From NCBI GenBank assembly GCA_963693365.1, contig CAVNZM010000016.1, positions 2,542,001 through 2,606,000 on the forward strand: a stretch of 64,000 bases of DNA. Direction: 5' to 3'. Origin of the DNA: Amoebidium appalachense (lineage: Eukaryota > Ichthyosporea). Positions 12,253-24,523 of the stretch are shown one piece after another; position 1 is the stretch's first letter, and the number at the start of each line of letters is the position of its first letter. The notes below the pieces were generated by a model. It had not been told where the DNA came from. It saw only the letters and a list, made by a program, of their open reading frames with translations, and made no database searches. The position numbers and the translations under genes are program-made.

Positions 12253-12425
12253 GAGGGGGGAGGGGGGGGAGGGGGGAAGGGGGGAGGGGAGCACCAAGGA
12301 GGTTTGGTTTCTGGGTTTTTTTGTTGTTGTTGTTGTTGTTGTTGTGATATTTGTGTTGTGTCTTCTGATGTCTCCTCCATCACATTTCCGACCCGTCAAT
12401 GCATTCATCATTATCTCTTCAACCC
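11084..12425 (+). repeat. Array of dispersed units that end in poly-C
   Basis: Consecutive related modules carry the core GATGGGCTCTG, then a T-rich part with TTTGCATTCTGCAT- and GTACTTCGTACT-like words, and end in CATTCAAA plus a poly-C run. Clear units are 11431-11546, 11580-11690 and 11736-11852, with more diverged ones at about 11960-12125 and 12150-12425. The leading 454 bp (11084-11537) recur almost unchanged, inverted, at 41681-42136. Confidence 0.75.
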
Positions 12426-12761
12426 CCCCCCCCCCCCCCCCCCCCCTCCTCCCCCCCAACCCAACCAAACCAAACCAACCTCCCGACCCCCGCCCACCCA
12501 CCCACCCACGCACAACGCCGGGGTCACACATAAAACCTTCTTCCTCTCACCAGTGTGTTTCATTTATTTGTGCTTTCATTTGTTATTTTTTTTAGTCTTT
12601 GGGGTGTGTGTGGGGGGACGGGGGGGGAGGAGGGGGGATGTATTTAAATGAAATTACAGTCACGCGTCCAACTTCCTTGCCTGTTATGTTTACGGTGTGC
12701 TTTCATCTGTTGGATTTTGTATTCCGGTTTAAAAATATTGGCTCTAACCACGGTCACATCC

Positions 12762-12798
<37 letters not shown>

Positions 12799-12858
12799 CA
12801 CACACACACACACAAACACACACAAACACACACACACACATTCAATACCCCAACACAG

Positions 12859-12994
12859 GCAGAGGCAGCATCTGTTGATCTTTCGTCCGTTCCCGGCCAG
12901 GTCGGAACGTTGGTTATTGGTCCGGATGGCAACGTGTATTCGGTTAGTTCCCCCCCCCCCCCCCCCCCCCCCCCCCCAAACGCATTCAAACCCC

Positions 12995-13087
<93 letters not shown>

Positions 13088-13518
13088 AGAATGAAATGAA
13101 ATGAAAAGAAAGAAAGACGGGTTACCCACTTAAGTTCATGCTGTGCTGACTGAGTTGTCTTTTGCGCGTGATGTATATGGATTGAAACTCGGATGGTGTG
13201 GATGACTTGGGCCCCCCCCAGAGTTTTCTCTGCTTATGATACCTCTTTCCGTGTAAAACGTTATATGCCCCCCCTCCCCCCCCCCTCCCTTCCCTCGCCC
13301 TCCCCACCCCTACAACCTCCCGCCACCCCACACACAAGCACGCACACACGAACACATTTTCTTCTAACTGCCCCCCCCCCCCCCACACACACACACACAC
13401 ACACACACAGGCCACAGGGGAGCTGTCCGATAGCCAGCACACACACACTGTGCAGGGGTTGCTTCACGACACTTCGAAGATTCTCAAGACAGATCCGTTT
13501 AAGAGAATAACATGTAAG

Positions 13519-13581
<63 letters not shown>

Positions 13582-13610
13582 CCACCACCATCATCACCAC
13601 CACCAACACA

Positions 13611-13688
<78 letters not shown>

Positions 13689-14192
13689 TGCGCGCCTGCG
13701 CATACACACCTCCCCCACCCCTCCCACCCCCCTCCCCCCTCTCTTCCGTCCTTACCCTCGTCCCTTCTCTCAAACCAACCTCGTATCTACCATTTTGGGC
13801 CCGATCGAGGTTGATCCGATCGGGGATTTCAAATGGGCCTGGCACGGCTTGGGAATCTCTCGAATCTATCGACCACTTTTACGCCACCCCTCGATTGCGT
13901 AAATATGATCGACAGATTCGAGAGGTTCATAGGCCGCACCAGGCCCATTCGAAATCCTCGATCGGAGCAACCTCGATCGTGTCCCAAATGGTAGATACGT
14001 GGGTTGGTTTAACCCGGAGGACGTTGGGCCCCCCTGAGGATGGGCTCGCATATGCATACTCTCTAAGTGTGGTTTGCATTCTGTGTTGTGTTGTCCATTA
14101 GTATTGTGTACTTCGTACTCTTACCCACTCTAACCCCCCCCCCAAAAAAAAAACAAAAAAAAAACGAACAACCAATTGACACACACACACAC

Positions 14193-14236
<44 letters not shown>

Positions 14237-14969
14237 TGTGTGTGTGCGCGCGCAAAGATGATGTCGTACATACCGGTGAAATCAGGAACAAACACACAAG
14301 AGTGAGCATCGAGATAATTATTTTTTGTTTATTTATTTCTTTGTGTGTGTATGGGGGGGGGGGGAGGGGGGGGGGTCTGTTTGCTCTCAGAGAGATGTGC
14401 TTTCAACCCTGGTGTGTCTGTGCTTCCATGATGCGGGGCGCATGAAGGGAAAGAAATGGAAAATGGAATAAGAAAGGAAGGAGAGAAGAGAAGGTTGAAT
14501 GAAAGAGAGAGAGACAAGGGGGAAAGGATGGGGGTGGGGAAGGGGGGGGGGGAGTGTTTTTGTGTGTGCGGGGGGAGGGGGGGGGGGGGGAGGGGTTCAA
14601 CCCCAAACACACTGGCTGCAACCTGTTTTTACCCCCCCCCCCCCCCCCCCCCCCCCCCCCATTCATCCTCCTGCCCTTTTCCAAGCCTCTCCCTGCTCAT
14701 CCGCCGTCCCCGTGCTCATTCCCTCCTGTCCCCCTGTCCCCCCCCCCCCCCCCCCCCCCCGGCATGCACACACACAATTCTCTCTCTCCTCCCTCTCACT
14801 CCTCTCACTTCCATCTTCCCCTCTCGTTCTCCGATGCAGCCTTCCACACTTCCCCCTTTTGCTCTTGTGTTGATTGACGTTTTTCATTGCAGTGTCGTAT
14901 GACAAGGTGCAATACGTGATTACGGTGGACGGAAGGACCCGCAACATATACGTGGTGAAGAAGCGGTAG
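12859..14969 (+). CDS. LAMTOR4: LAMTOR4-like Ragulator subunit (first exon not found)
   Basis: Three exons join in phase: 12859-12942 (28 codons, donor GTTAGT), 13411-13513 (donor GTAAGA) and 14893-14969 (stop TAG). The product is about 87 residues plus a missing N-terminus. It follows the LAMTOR4 roadblock/longin-type fold in order: VPGQVGTLVI then STGELSD-like, a helix with LLHDTSKIL, then PFKRIT and the closing strands YVITVDGR...NIYVVKKR (animal LAMTOR4 has PFKRLS and VFVVKRQ). LAMTOR4 is part of the pentameric Ragulator that holds Rag GTPases on lysosomes for mTORC1 signalling. The exon carrying the ATG must lie upstream and is probably very short; I could not place it. Introns contain CA/poly-C tracts, the poly-C repeat and a 240-bp fold-back. 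Confidence 0.75.
13126..13275 (+). repeat. Diverged copy of the poly-C-ended unit
   Basis: Carries GAAACTCGGATGGTGTGG and GATGACTTGGGCC followed by a TCTCTGCTTATGATAC segment, as in the copy at 11390-11450, and runs into a C-rich tract. It lies in the first LAMTOR4 intron in sense orientation. Confidence 0.6.
13771..14012. mobile_element. Long imperfect fold-back (inverted repeat) in a LAMTOR4 intron
   Basis: Two arms of about 100 bp face each other. The left arm begins CAAACCAACCTCGTATCTAC and the right arm ends with the complement, GTAGATACGTGGGTTGGTTT. Internal blocks such as GATCGAGGTTG, GGGCCTGG and CTCTCGAATCT match across the axis with scattered mismatches. No coding sequence is present. 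It resembles a fold-back MITE. Confidence 0.65.
14013..14146 (+). repeat. Copy of the poly-C-ended unit
   Basis: Starts with GGACGTTGGGCCCCCCTGAG, then GATGGGCTCGCATATGCATA, GTACTTCGTACTC and CACTCTAACCCCC, ending in poly-C and poly-A. It directly follows the fold-back inside the second LAMTOR4 intron, in sense orientation. Confidence 0.7.
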
Positions 14970-15935
14970 ATCTGGGCCGTGCTGGTGGTGGTGGTGGTGG
15001 TGCTCTCTCTTGTATAATGTTTGTTGTTTGGTGATTTCGGTTTGTTATGGCGGTTGTTCACTATCGTTTTTATTAAGAGAAAAAAAAACATGTTTGTTGC
15101 ACGTCTTAATAATTTAAGGGGAAGGAGGGGGGGGGGGGGGGGGGGGGGGGGCACTTTTGACCTGCTGCTCGTGTCGTATTTTTATTGTTATTATTTTTAT
15201 TCCCATATTTTCTCGTTGTTTCTGAGTCAGACCGGTGTCTTGTTTGGGACCCGAAAATAATTTTTGACGGACGTTGTGGGGGAGCGCCAATAATACTGTG
15301 TGTTAATATTAGCACCTTCCCAATGGCTTTTTCCGGCGTACGCATATATAAATGTTGTCGCGTTCCTGTGGTACAGTAGAACGGAATTTTTATAGAGTGG
15401 AAGGAACCTCTTTTTTTGCCTTCTTCTTTTCTTCTTTTTTTCTTTTTTTCCTTTTTTTACATGCCCCAGGAAATCACTATGTCGTTTTCTCTGTACTCTT
15501 ACTGTGTATGAACGGGATATACCGCAACCATGATCACCATTGAATGGTTAGTTAGATGCCTGAATAATGGGGGTTTCTTTTGCTTTCGCAATTTTAGGCC
15601 GATTAATTGTCCCCATTCCGGCACATCCGGGTCAAGCCATTTGTTCAGCATATGAATCACGATATGAACTGCAATTTTCTTTCTAACGCTTTATTATTAT
15701 TATTCCCTTCTATATTTCTTTTTTTCTCTTTTCTTTTTCTTTTTTGTTGTATTATGGCGCATCTGAACCTTGCTGCGGGCAAAACGATGGTGCACAGTTG
15801 ATGCGCAGCACGCCAATCATATAGCTAGAATTCCCTCTGGCCCGGCCCGGCCCGAAACCCTAAGAGAAACCCCCTTTAAAGGGCATTTAATACATAAATG
15901 GTCAAAAGGCGGCCGTGTTTTGAATGGTTTGGAAA

Positions 15936-15984
15936 CCTTGGAGACGACGTTGGTTTGGAAACCATGAAGACGTAGTCTCCAAGG
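15936..15984. repeat. Nested hairpin
   Basis: Outer arms CCTTGGAGACGACGT and ACGTAGTCTCCAAGG pair at 14 of 15 positions; within them lies a second palindrome TGGTTTGGAAACCA (15951-15964). The nesting could form a branched structure. Confidence 0.5.
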
Positions 15985-17124
15985 ATATGTACCCACTGGC
16001 TTACGTACGAAAGGTAGCCCTACGTAAGTGGCCGGGCACTACTACGCCACGGGACGCCTGCGGCAACATACAAGGTATGTTAGAGAGCCTGCAGGGAGAC
16101 AGCACTCCAAAGTGACGTTGTAATGAAGACGGGTCCCGGCAGGAAGTAGAGAATCAATCAATGCTACTGTTTTCTTTCCACTAATATAGTACAGTACATC
16201 ATATGTGTACATGTACATATGCACTTGTTTATGTGTGTGTACATGTATGTGTCTGTGTGCACGTGTGTGTGTGTGTGTGTACACACGTGTAATACCGTCA
16301 CGTGCACACTGGTATTTGATATTTGCAGTGCACTCAGATTACATGTCGTCAGACACTTTGTCCACAAAATCGCGACCGTCGCCCCTCAGCTACAAGCCAG
16401 CCAGCCCTGCATATTTAATAAGTAACTATTTTTGGTTTTTGCTTTAAATGGGCCTTGTTCCTACAGGTATCATATACGGCTGATACGGTGTACGTTTCTT
16501 AGCTACACATACAGATAGTGATGTGTACCTGACTCGGGGGCTTCGCCGTATGATATAGAAAAAATACAAATTCTCCATGGCCATCAAATCAAATAAAGCT
16601 TTGCTTGCCGCGTTTAGAGGTTTATTTGATGTACCAACCTATAATCACATGGTTACCTAGGTCAATTGCATGCCATGTCTTGGAAAAGGGCGTTCACTAC
16701 AGTTACAGATGCGTGACAGTACAGTGTAGTTTTATTGTTTTATTGTCACAGTGACTCTTGGAGTGTGGGGGTTACACACCGTAACACGCGTGTACACTTG
16801 TGCATATGATGCTCGGAATCCCGAATGCGCCCCTTGAAGTTTTTGAAGGGCTCACAGATATACTTCAAAAAAATATGAAAAAAATAAAAAATAAAAAATG
16901 ATATTTACTTTTAATGAAAGAAAAAAATTATTTACTTCCTTAAGGCAAGTTTAAGAAAATTTTGTAGGGCTGGTCGGTGCGCCTACCTATCTATGTAGGG
17001 GGCAATGCGCGGTAACAGCTAATTTCCTACCCTGGTTGGTTCAGCCAATCATGTCTTGACACCGGAGTTTTTTTTCCAAGGTTTAGATCTGGCCCGCACA
17101 AGCTCCGCTGACTATGCTTATGGC

Positions 17125-17178
17125 TTTTGGGCAAGGCCTCCTAAATAGCACACCTATTTAGGAGGCCTTGCGTTTGGG
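17125..17178. mobile_element. Micro-hairpin sharing arms with the one at 8148
   Basis: A perfect 18-bp stem (17131-17148 and 17154-17171, core CAAGGCCTCCTAAATAG) has a 5-nt loop. TTTGGG precedes it and recurs two bases after the right arm, suggesting a decayed target duplication. It shares 12 arm bases with the hairpin at 8155. Confidence 0.5.
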
Positions 17179-19119
17179 TGATATAGTGCCAGGGATATAT
17201 CAAGAAAGAAAAAACTTCCTTAGGCCTATATAGCAGGACGGAAGAATATGCATATGGCCAACAAGTCATATGAAGCCCCGCAGAACACAATTCTATCAAA
17301 TTTGTTTTGATATATAGCAACCGTACGCGTGGCATCTGGCCCTCTGAGGCCTGTGCGCCGGATCATCACGGACTGGCAGCAAATCCCACTGGGGTGCATG
17401 CACACGGCTTATAAAGAAATGGTTACCCCAGGACAGCCGACCGTGCTCCTTTTCATACATAAATTTTTTTTCGTGACCAACAACATTTGAAATGCGCGTA
17501 ATATAACCAACCCGTCCCACGCTCTCACTTGCAACTTACGAAGCTGAGCTCGAGTTTTCGGCTGAGACATTGTGGGGCCGAAAATCTGAAGTTTCACACC
17601 CTGAGTGGCTCAAAATCTGATCACGTGTTCAGGTGGTTGGCTCAGCACAAGAGCCACTTCTAAGATCCGCAGCAGCGGACACCCAGGCTTTTTCTACGGC
17701 GTTTATATGATCAGACACAAAACTAAACTCGTGAAAGTATATCGATATATATACAATTTGGTTTTTTACTATACTAACTTGTTACATATTGGCAATTTGA
17801 TGTATTCGAATGCCAGAGTCTTTGTTTATTTACTCAATTACTATCCATCTGGTGACTGTGCACAGCTGCCTTTTTTGGTCACACACTCGCATACTTGTTA
17901 TCACGCCGAAGCGAAGCAAACATTGTGCAACCTGGTGGATTTAAATGCTTCGCACTCCAGAACTTTGGCATTGGTTAGCAAAAGATTTGATCAAACATGA
18001 TTAAAAAGAAAGTAGAATATGAAGAAAAAAATACTTTTAGAGATTTTATGGGCTTAATTAATAATATAAGCTGCACCGTAACAATATGTAATATTATCAA
18101 CAACTCCTTTGCAGCGCCAGCAACCCCCGATTTTTGCAACGCTCGCAGGTCATGTGCGTTTTATCCGGTCACAGTGGGAATCCATGCGTGTGATTGGTCT
18201 GAACCCCACGCATTGGGTCACAAAGTTCGCATGTTGGCTCAAAATCACGAGTACTCGAGCAGTGTTGTATGGACCAATCGCATTAGCTTCCGATCTGCTG
18301 CTATCTGGTATTTACGATGAAACTCAGGAGAACAGCCCATAAAACCGTATATTGATAGATGCCCAGTATCATGAATGAATCATGTTGTGTGTTCACTGTC
18401 ACATTCAGCGGCTGTATGTATATGGTAAAGCATGTCAAATCAGGCAACATTTCAGCCATAAATTTCCTTTATAGCCACCATAAAAATTTCCCCCTTTGGA
18501 ATTGAGCACACTATACAATGAATTTTAGTGTCGGGGACACTGTACATGTATCGCAAGCCCCGGCCCGGTCGCAATTCGCAACGCTTTGTTCATTTAGTGT
18601 AAAATTCACCTTACTTACGTATATTTCCAATTTACACTATCAGTCGCACAAAAACCCCATTTTTGCTGCAAAATTGCGTGAAACTTTTCAGCGTTCCAAT
18701 TCCCGTCCCACGCACAAGTCTGGGACAGAGCGCAGGCCTGCATGTTTTTCGGCATGCAAACGGCTGCACTCAAACGAGAAATTCGTGTTTTGGTGTTAAT
18801 CAACGTTCCTTACCCTGCTGATTTTTCCCTATTTTCTCCTGTTTTCTTCTCCTGAAGGTGTCAGTGCAGAGCTTTGTTAGTTAGTGAGTTGCAGAATAGT
18901 GTGTTTGTCCACGCGCCAAAGCGTGGGAGTGAGAGGGCGTTTACCGGCGTGTCACCGTGCGTTCGGAAGTGTCAAAACTTACTGCTGCTTAGATTTTTGG
19001 GGTCATTCAGAGGGAGTTTCCTTGCAAATGCAGTGTTCTTTGTTTCCACGATAACACCTGGCAGTTTTTTTTGGCTGGTCTTTCTTTTTTTTTCCTGTTT
19101 TCGCCTTAGATCTTTCGCG

Positions 19120-20047
19120 ATGGCTGTGCGATCCTTTCAAGAAATCCTGTCTGAGGGGTGTGCTTCTCCAGCAAGTGGTGTTGGGGAGGATGGGCGCCAG
19201 CGGAGCAACTTTTTAACGGTTCCAAAGAAGGGGATTCTCGTGGCACGGTGGGCTAACCCTCAACGCAATCAGGCTGAAAGGAGAAAGCGTGTCATATTTG
19301 CGGATGAATCCGAGCCAAGCAAGACCCCGCTTGATTCTGTCTGTCTTTTTGACAAGGACGACGATACCCTAGCGTGCAACCCACGCTTTAACGGTCACCG
19401 TGTCATCTCACCCGATGGAAACACACCAGAAACGCCATGTTCGCCCCGGGAAGAGCAGATAGAGCGGTATAGTTTTGAGAATGGGAGCATTCCTGAACAA
19501 GGGGACCAAGTCGACACGGCGATGGTTTCCGAGCGGCAGAAGGAAAACCAGATCGTTTGGTCGTGGGCAGATGGGGCTGGTGGGGTGTATGCCCCTCACG
19601 GTGGAGACCACATACAAGCAAGCGATCCATCACGAAACCTATACCGCGCTGCCGAAGACCTGTGCCGCAAAATGCGAACTCACTCCTCTCCATTCAGTCA
19701 TCACCAGCAACACCAAATGGCACTGGTGAGCATTAAACACGACGTCGGAAAGCAGAACGGAACGGCCAACGAACAGGCGCTTAGGCGCTCACGCTTGAGG
19801 AAAGTTCGCACACTTTGGCTGACTTTCACTTTGCGAACAGAGTATGAAACCGAGGATTGGGGTGTTGTTGCGTTGGCGTCGGTGCAGTTTGTGGACAGAG
19901 CGTCGCAGCTACAAGGGAGGGTGCGGGTCAGAAATACGAGTTTCGAGAAGGCCGTGTTCATCAGGTAAGGACCGTTCCTTCAAGGGGAGGCTGGGTTTGG
20001 GGTTCTGTCGCTTTGCCTGCCAAGAAGGGGCCTCCCTCGTTTTTTTT

Positions 20048-20079
<32 letters not shown>

Positions 20080-20927
20080 GGGGTCATCACTTTTTCTTGT
20101 CAAGCATGGGTTTTGATATCCTGGGGAGTCTTAGCTCAAGTAACCGAGTCTGATTTTTTAGTGCTCTGTAAGTGTGCTTGCAGTTTCTTGGCGAAAACAT
20201 TGTCTTCCAAGATGTACTGCACATTCCTTCACCAGAAGTGTGCGCACTCCTGGAAAGCAGTGTTTGCAAGGCCATCTATTTTTTTCTTCGTTCTCATGTG
20301 TTCGGCATAAACTTTGTTGTGCTGCAGGGCGCCGGCCCGTTTTGCCTGTCTTTTAGACCGCTCATGGGAAGGTAGGCTAATAAACCCCCCCTTTCTATAG
20401 GTACACCGTGGACAACTGGAGAACACACCGAGACATATCCGCCCAGTACGAAAGCTCAGATTCCTCCCGGGAGTATGACGAGTTCCTTTTTGTAATCCCC
20501 GTTCCCATAAACATCACGCACGGCCGGAAAATCGCATTTGCAGTCTGTTACTGTGCGGATGGAAGGGAGTTCTGGGACAACAACCACGGGGGCAAACTAC
20601 GAGGGGCGGATTGTTTTTGGCGTTCCTTCGCCGACGGCAGACCAGCGTAGGCCAGAGTCGAAGCTTGTTCGGTCCCTGGAAGAAACGATGGATGAAGTTG
20701 CCAAGCAGAACGCGGCCATGGCTGATGGAAATGGATCAGTGAATGGCACGGGCATCGGCGTGAGTAGTGGGTCCCCGCGTATGAACGGCAGCGGCGGTGG
20801 TATGATGGGAAATGCGAATGGGAAGAAGGGAGTGGCCCCGTTGGCTTACGCCGGAGGGGATTGGGCTCAGGGACGAAATGGGTTTGTTCGCAGCCAGGCA
20901 CAGCCTCAGGCTCTGCATATGCACTAG
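19120..20927 (+). CDS. Glycogen-targeting PP1 regulatory subunit with CBM21 (frame break)
   Basis: Exon 1 is 19120-19964 (ATG in MAVRSFQEIL; donor GTAAGG), exon 2 begins at 20401 after TATAG, and the join restores an Arg codon. Residues 55-61 read KRVIFAD, the RVxF docking motif for protein phosphatase 1. A CBM21 glycogen-binding domain spans about residues 255-350: RVRVRNTSFEKAVFIR crosses the intron into YTVDNW, and it ends with FWDNNHGG, typical of PPP1R3/GAC1 proteins, which bring PP1 to glycogen synthase and phosphorylase. The expected NY after WDNNxGG lies in another frame: one extra base in the G5 (20588-20592) or A3 (20594-20596) run makes the sequence stop at 20650. The shifted frame continues with NYEGRIVFGVP and about 110 residues to a stop at 20925-20927. 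This may be a sequence error, a real null, or frameshifting. Confidence 0.75.
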
Positions 20928-22573
20928 GAGGTGACTCGGCAGAAGGGTGCAACGTACCGGTTCGTGATCTGTTTGTGCTTTAAAAGGGTGTGGGCTTCAC
21001 GTTGTTTTTTTCTTGTTGTTTCCGTTGCGTTTTTTTTTTCTTTTGTGGTTGGTTGGATGTTGTTTTAGTTGTTTTTTTTTTGTTGTTGTTTTTTTTACCT
21101 TTTCTTCTTGAAGTGTGATTTTGTCTTTTTATGTGGTTGGCATGGTGGTGGATGTTTCACTTGCTTCTTTCTTCTTTTCCTACGATTTCTATTTGTTATT
21201 GTTGTTTTTTGTTAGTTTGTTTGTTGTGGATTGTTGTGTGTTTTTGTTTTTTTGCTGTTCTGCAGTGGTCGGTTGCCTGTTTCTTTTCGTACCTTTTGCC
21301 CACTTATTTGGCTGTTGCTTCTTTTTTTGCTACACTGGGCAGCCCTATCTACTATGTGATATGCATGTCCCCGTGCATTTCATCCGGCTGCTCTTTTCGG
21401 CAGACAAAAGCCTTGAAGATCGCAGTGATAATGTAGGTTTCGTTTTTTTCTGTCTCACCCGTTTACAAAGCACACATGATCTTGTTACCCACGAACCATA
21501 CCTACTCTTCAGCCTAATTTAATCCCGCAGACTGAATTGGTATGTATTGTGTTAAACTTTCGGCTCTACTGATACATGTATTAACGATGCCATACCCTTT
21601 TTCCTTTTAAAGGACTGAAATGAATCGATCTGAGACTTGCCCTGTTAGATTAGAGCACTCGTTTAGAAAGAGACAGACAAAGAAAGGCCTTCTTTTTTCA
21701 GGGGCCGTGGTTTATTGTTTTATTTCTTTTTATCCATTGGGTCAACCCTCGTTTTATATATGTATATCACTGTACATGTTATCACCAACTCTGTGATGTA
21801 AATACTTTTATTTTTGAGTGAATATTGCAGCGAAGAATTTGGGGTGTGATGCTCTGGCAGCCTCCCCTCTTGAGATCGATCACGTGTATATACTATTAAT
21901 ACAAGGCCCGTTTTATTCGATGCGGTGTAGGCCCAGCGTGAGAAGACCGCCTTCAGATATGTTTGTGTGTGTGTGTGTGTGTGTGTATGTGCACATGTAC
22001 GGCGTGCGGCGTGTGTGTGTCATAACTCGTAATGTGTGGGTCTGCAGTTGTGTATGTGTACGCGCCCGTGCATCCGTGTGGGTGTGGGTGTGTGTGTGTG
22101 TGCACCGCGCGCACGCCTGTTTGTGTGTGGCACTCGAACTCAGTTTGTGTCTGTGTTGCTATTAGTGTGTAGCCGTTGTCATTAATGGCGCATTATCTCA
22201 CATATGCCCATATTATATGGTACCCTTGACCCGTGTTTCTAGACATATTCCTACTTAGTTTTACTTAAAAAAAAATTAAAAAAAATTCAACGGTGGCGTT
22301 ACTAATGGAGACCAGCATGGTAGGACCACGGCCGCTAAAACGGCCTGTCTGAACTGGTGTTGAACTTCGTCGTTTGCACATGTATGACTCAGATATCGAT
22401 GTTCATATCATGGGGTTGATAAAACGATAAAACTAGGCCTAGGTATGTCGCGATCGACGTCTCCGACTTTTTTGGTTTTTTTTCAACGGTAAGAGTTCAA
22501 GCACAAGGCCTAGGAGTACCACATCCGTGGCTACATAACAAGGTCACATCTAACATACGTTTACGGCACCGTA

Positions 22574-22713
22574 TTAAATACTAACTGACTTCTTCAGAAT
22601 CTGCAACTGTTCGGCGAACCGTTGCCCGTCATGTGCAGTGCTTTGTAAAGGGCCTTGAATCACAAAAAGGGTGTGGGGGGAGGGAGGGAGGTGAGGCTGA
22701 GGGAGGAGGAGGA

Positions 22714-22763
<50 letters not shown>

Positions 22764-23116
22764 GGGGGGGGGAGGGAACCACCTGCTCCCGGCCGCGCGG
22801 TCATGGCCATGGGGGGGTTCCCCGCTCCCCCAGTTACAATTAAACCGTAAGAGTAATTGGTCCCCCCCCCCCCCCCCCCCCCACACACACACACCCAAAA
22901 AAAAAAAAAAAAAAAAAAAAAACCATTGCCAAGAGAAAAAAAAAAAAGAAAACCGTGCAAAAAAGAAAAAAGAAAAGGAAGAAAACGAGAAAGAAAAAGG
23001 GCTTAGCAGCGCTCTATCGGTGTTCCGCACATCTCCCCCTGCGTAATCGGGCTGCAGCTGGGCCAACGTTCTCGATTGTATTATATATCTAGCCTGCGTG
23101 TGTGTGCGTGTTGTAG

Positions 23117-23154
<38 letters not shown>

Positions 23155-23255
23155 ACGCGCGCGCGCCTGCATGGGTGCGTGTGTGTGTGCACTGTGTGCG
23201 TGTGTGTGTGTGTTTTGGTCCGTGTCTGTGTCTGCGTGTGTGCGTGTGTGTGTGT

Positions 23256-23286
<31 letters not shown>

Positions 23287-23826
23287 CTTTGGTCTGTCTG
23301 TGTGTGTGTGTGTGTGTGTGTGTGCATGGGTGTTTGTGTGTGTGCGCTTTGGTCTGTCTGTGTCTGTGTGGGTGTGTGTGTGTGTGTGTGCGTGCGCGTG
23401 TGCGCGCCTCGGTGCGTCACTGTGCTTCCTTATCTCCGTCACATGGTCACTATGCCGTGATATGGTGTGGTTATTGGGAATGCAAGACAAGTGTGTGTGA
23501 TTACATTCATGTGATTGTATCCCATAGCAGTTACAGAGTGCCACGGAAAGGGGGCCCTATGTGCGTACGAGAAAACTCTGTCAAGGGGCATATAGGAGTA
23601 GTCCTGATCGAATTCGGTTCGATCCGATTATGATATAAGGGAATTCAAAAAACCGTTTTTGCGAAAGGGGGCGCCCTACGTATGTGCCACGGTGTCCCGC
23701 GAGTGTGTGTGTGCATGTGTGTGTGCGTGTATTCATGTTCGTGTGTGCATTCCAGTTGTCCACGTTTTTTACCCCGAATATGATCACTCTATATCCTTGC
23801 TTACTAAGGACTTGCCAGTGCACAAG
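22574..23826 (-). other. Exon-like patches of an unidentified minus-strand gene
   Basis: Three short open segments have codon-like content. 23826-23773 (after a CTCAG acceptor, before GTAAAA) reads LVHWQVLSKQGYRVIIFG, reminiscent of the core of RAP domains (LxxxGYxVxxI). 23073-23001 contains [17 protein letters not shown]. 22653-22574 reads to a stop with QRFAEQLQILKKSVSI. The joins are not fixed, and the plus strand over 23755-23838 is equally open with plausible splice sites, so this is a weak candidate. Confidence 0.22.
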
Positions 23827-23890
23827 CTGAGCCGGAGGGTAGGATGTTAGCCCCCCCCCCCCCCCCCCCCCCCCCCCCTTTCCCCCCCTC

Positions 23891-23946
<56 letters not shown>

Positions 23947-24473
23947 ACATCTCCACCCTCTCCCCCCCCCCACCCCCCTTCCCCTTCCCCTCCGGTTTTC
24001 TATATGGCAAGGCCACAACTCAATAATATTTACTTTACTTAGATCTTAAATGCAGTCGGTACACACCCATCGCTAAAGAGAGCGGTGGACGCTAATACAC
24101 TCCTTCAAAAAAAATTGCCCCCCCCCCCCCCCCCCCTCCCCCCCCCCCCTCCCCCCTCCCCCCCCCTCCTCCTCTCTTTCTCTTCCCCCCCTCCCCCCCT
24201 TCCCCCCCTGCCTCTCCCCACCCTTACACCCTCCCCCCAGATCTGCAGCCCCCACCCACCCCCACCCCCGTCTTCTCCGGATCTCCCTCCCCCCTCTTCC
24301 CCTCTCTCCCCTCCACAGGCATACACGTGCACACACACATTAAAACGTTTTCCAAGAGAAAATTTTAAGTTCGTTAGAAGTACAGTATATATCAGAGATT
24401 GGGGCAACGTTCAGTGAATTTCGAATTTGAAGTGGGGGGGGGGGGGGGGGGAGGGGGGGGGGGGGGGGGGAGG

Positions 24474-24523
<50 letters not shown>

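Larger units (their letters stand above)
14970..19119. other. Spacer, no gene recognised
   Basis: T-rich sequence after the LAMTOR4 stop, a nested hairpin (15936-15984), GT microsatellite (16205-16290), A/T-rich stretches near 16870-16930, a micro-hairpin (17125-17178) and scattered CCAAT/ATTGG pentamers (17044, 18191, 18272). Several open frames of 60-130 codons occur, but none has recognisable domains or supporting splice sites. Confidence 0.45.

Noticed and set aside
17605-18000. 131-codon open frame on plus
   Set aside because: Composition is mixed AT-rich sequence with no recognisable motif or start context; insufficient evidence for a gene.
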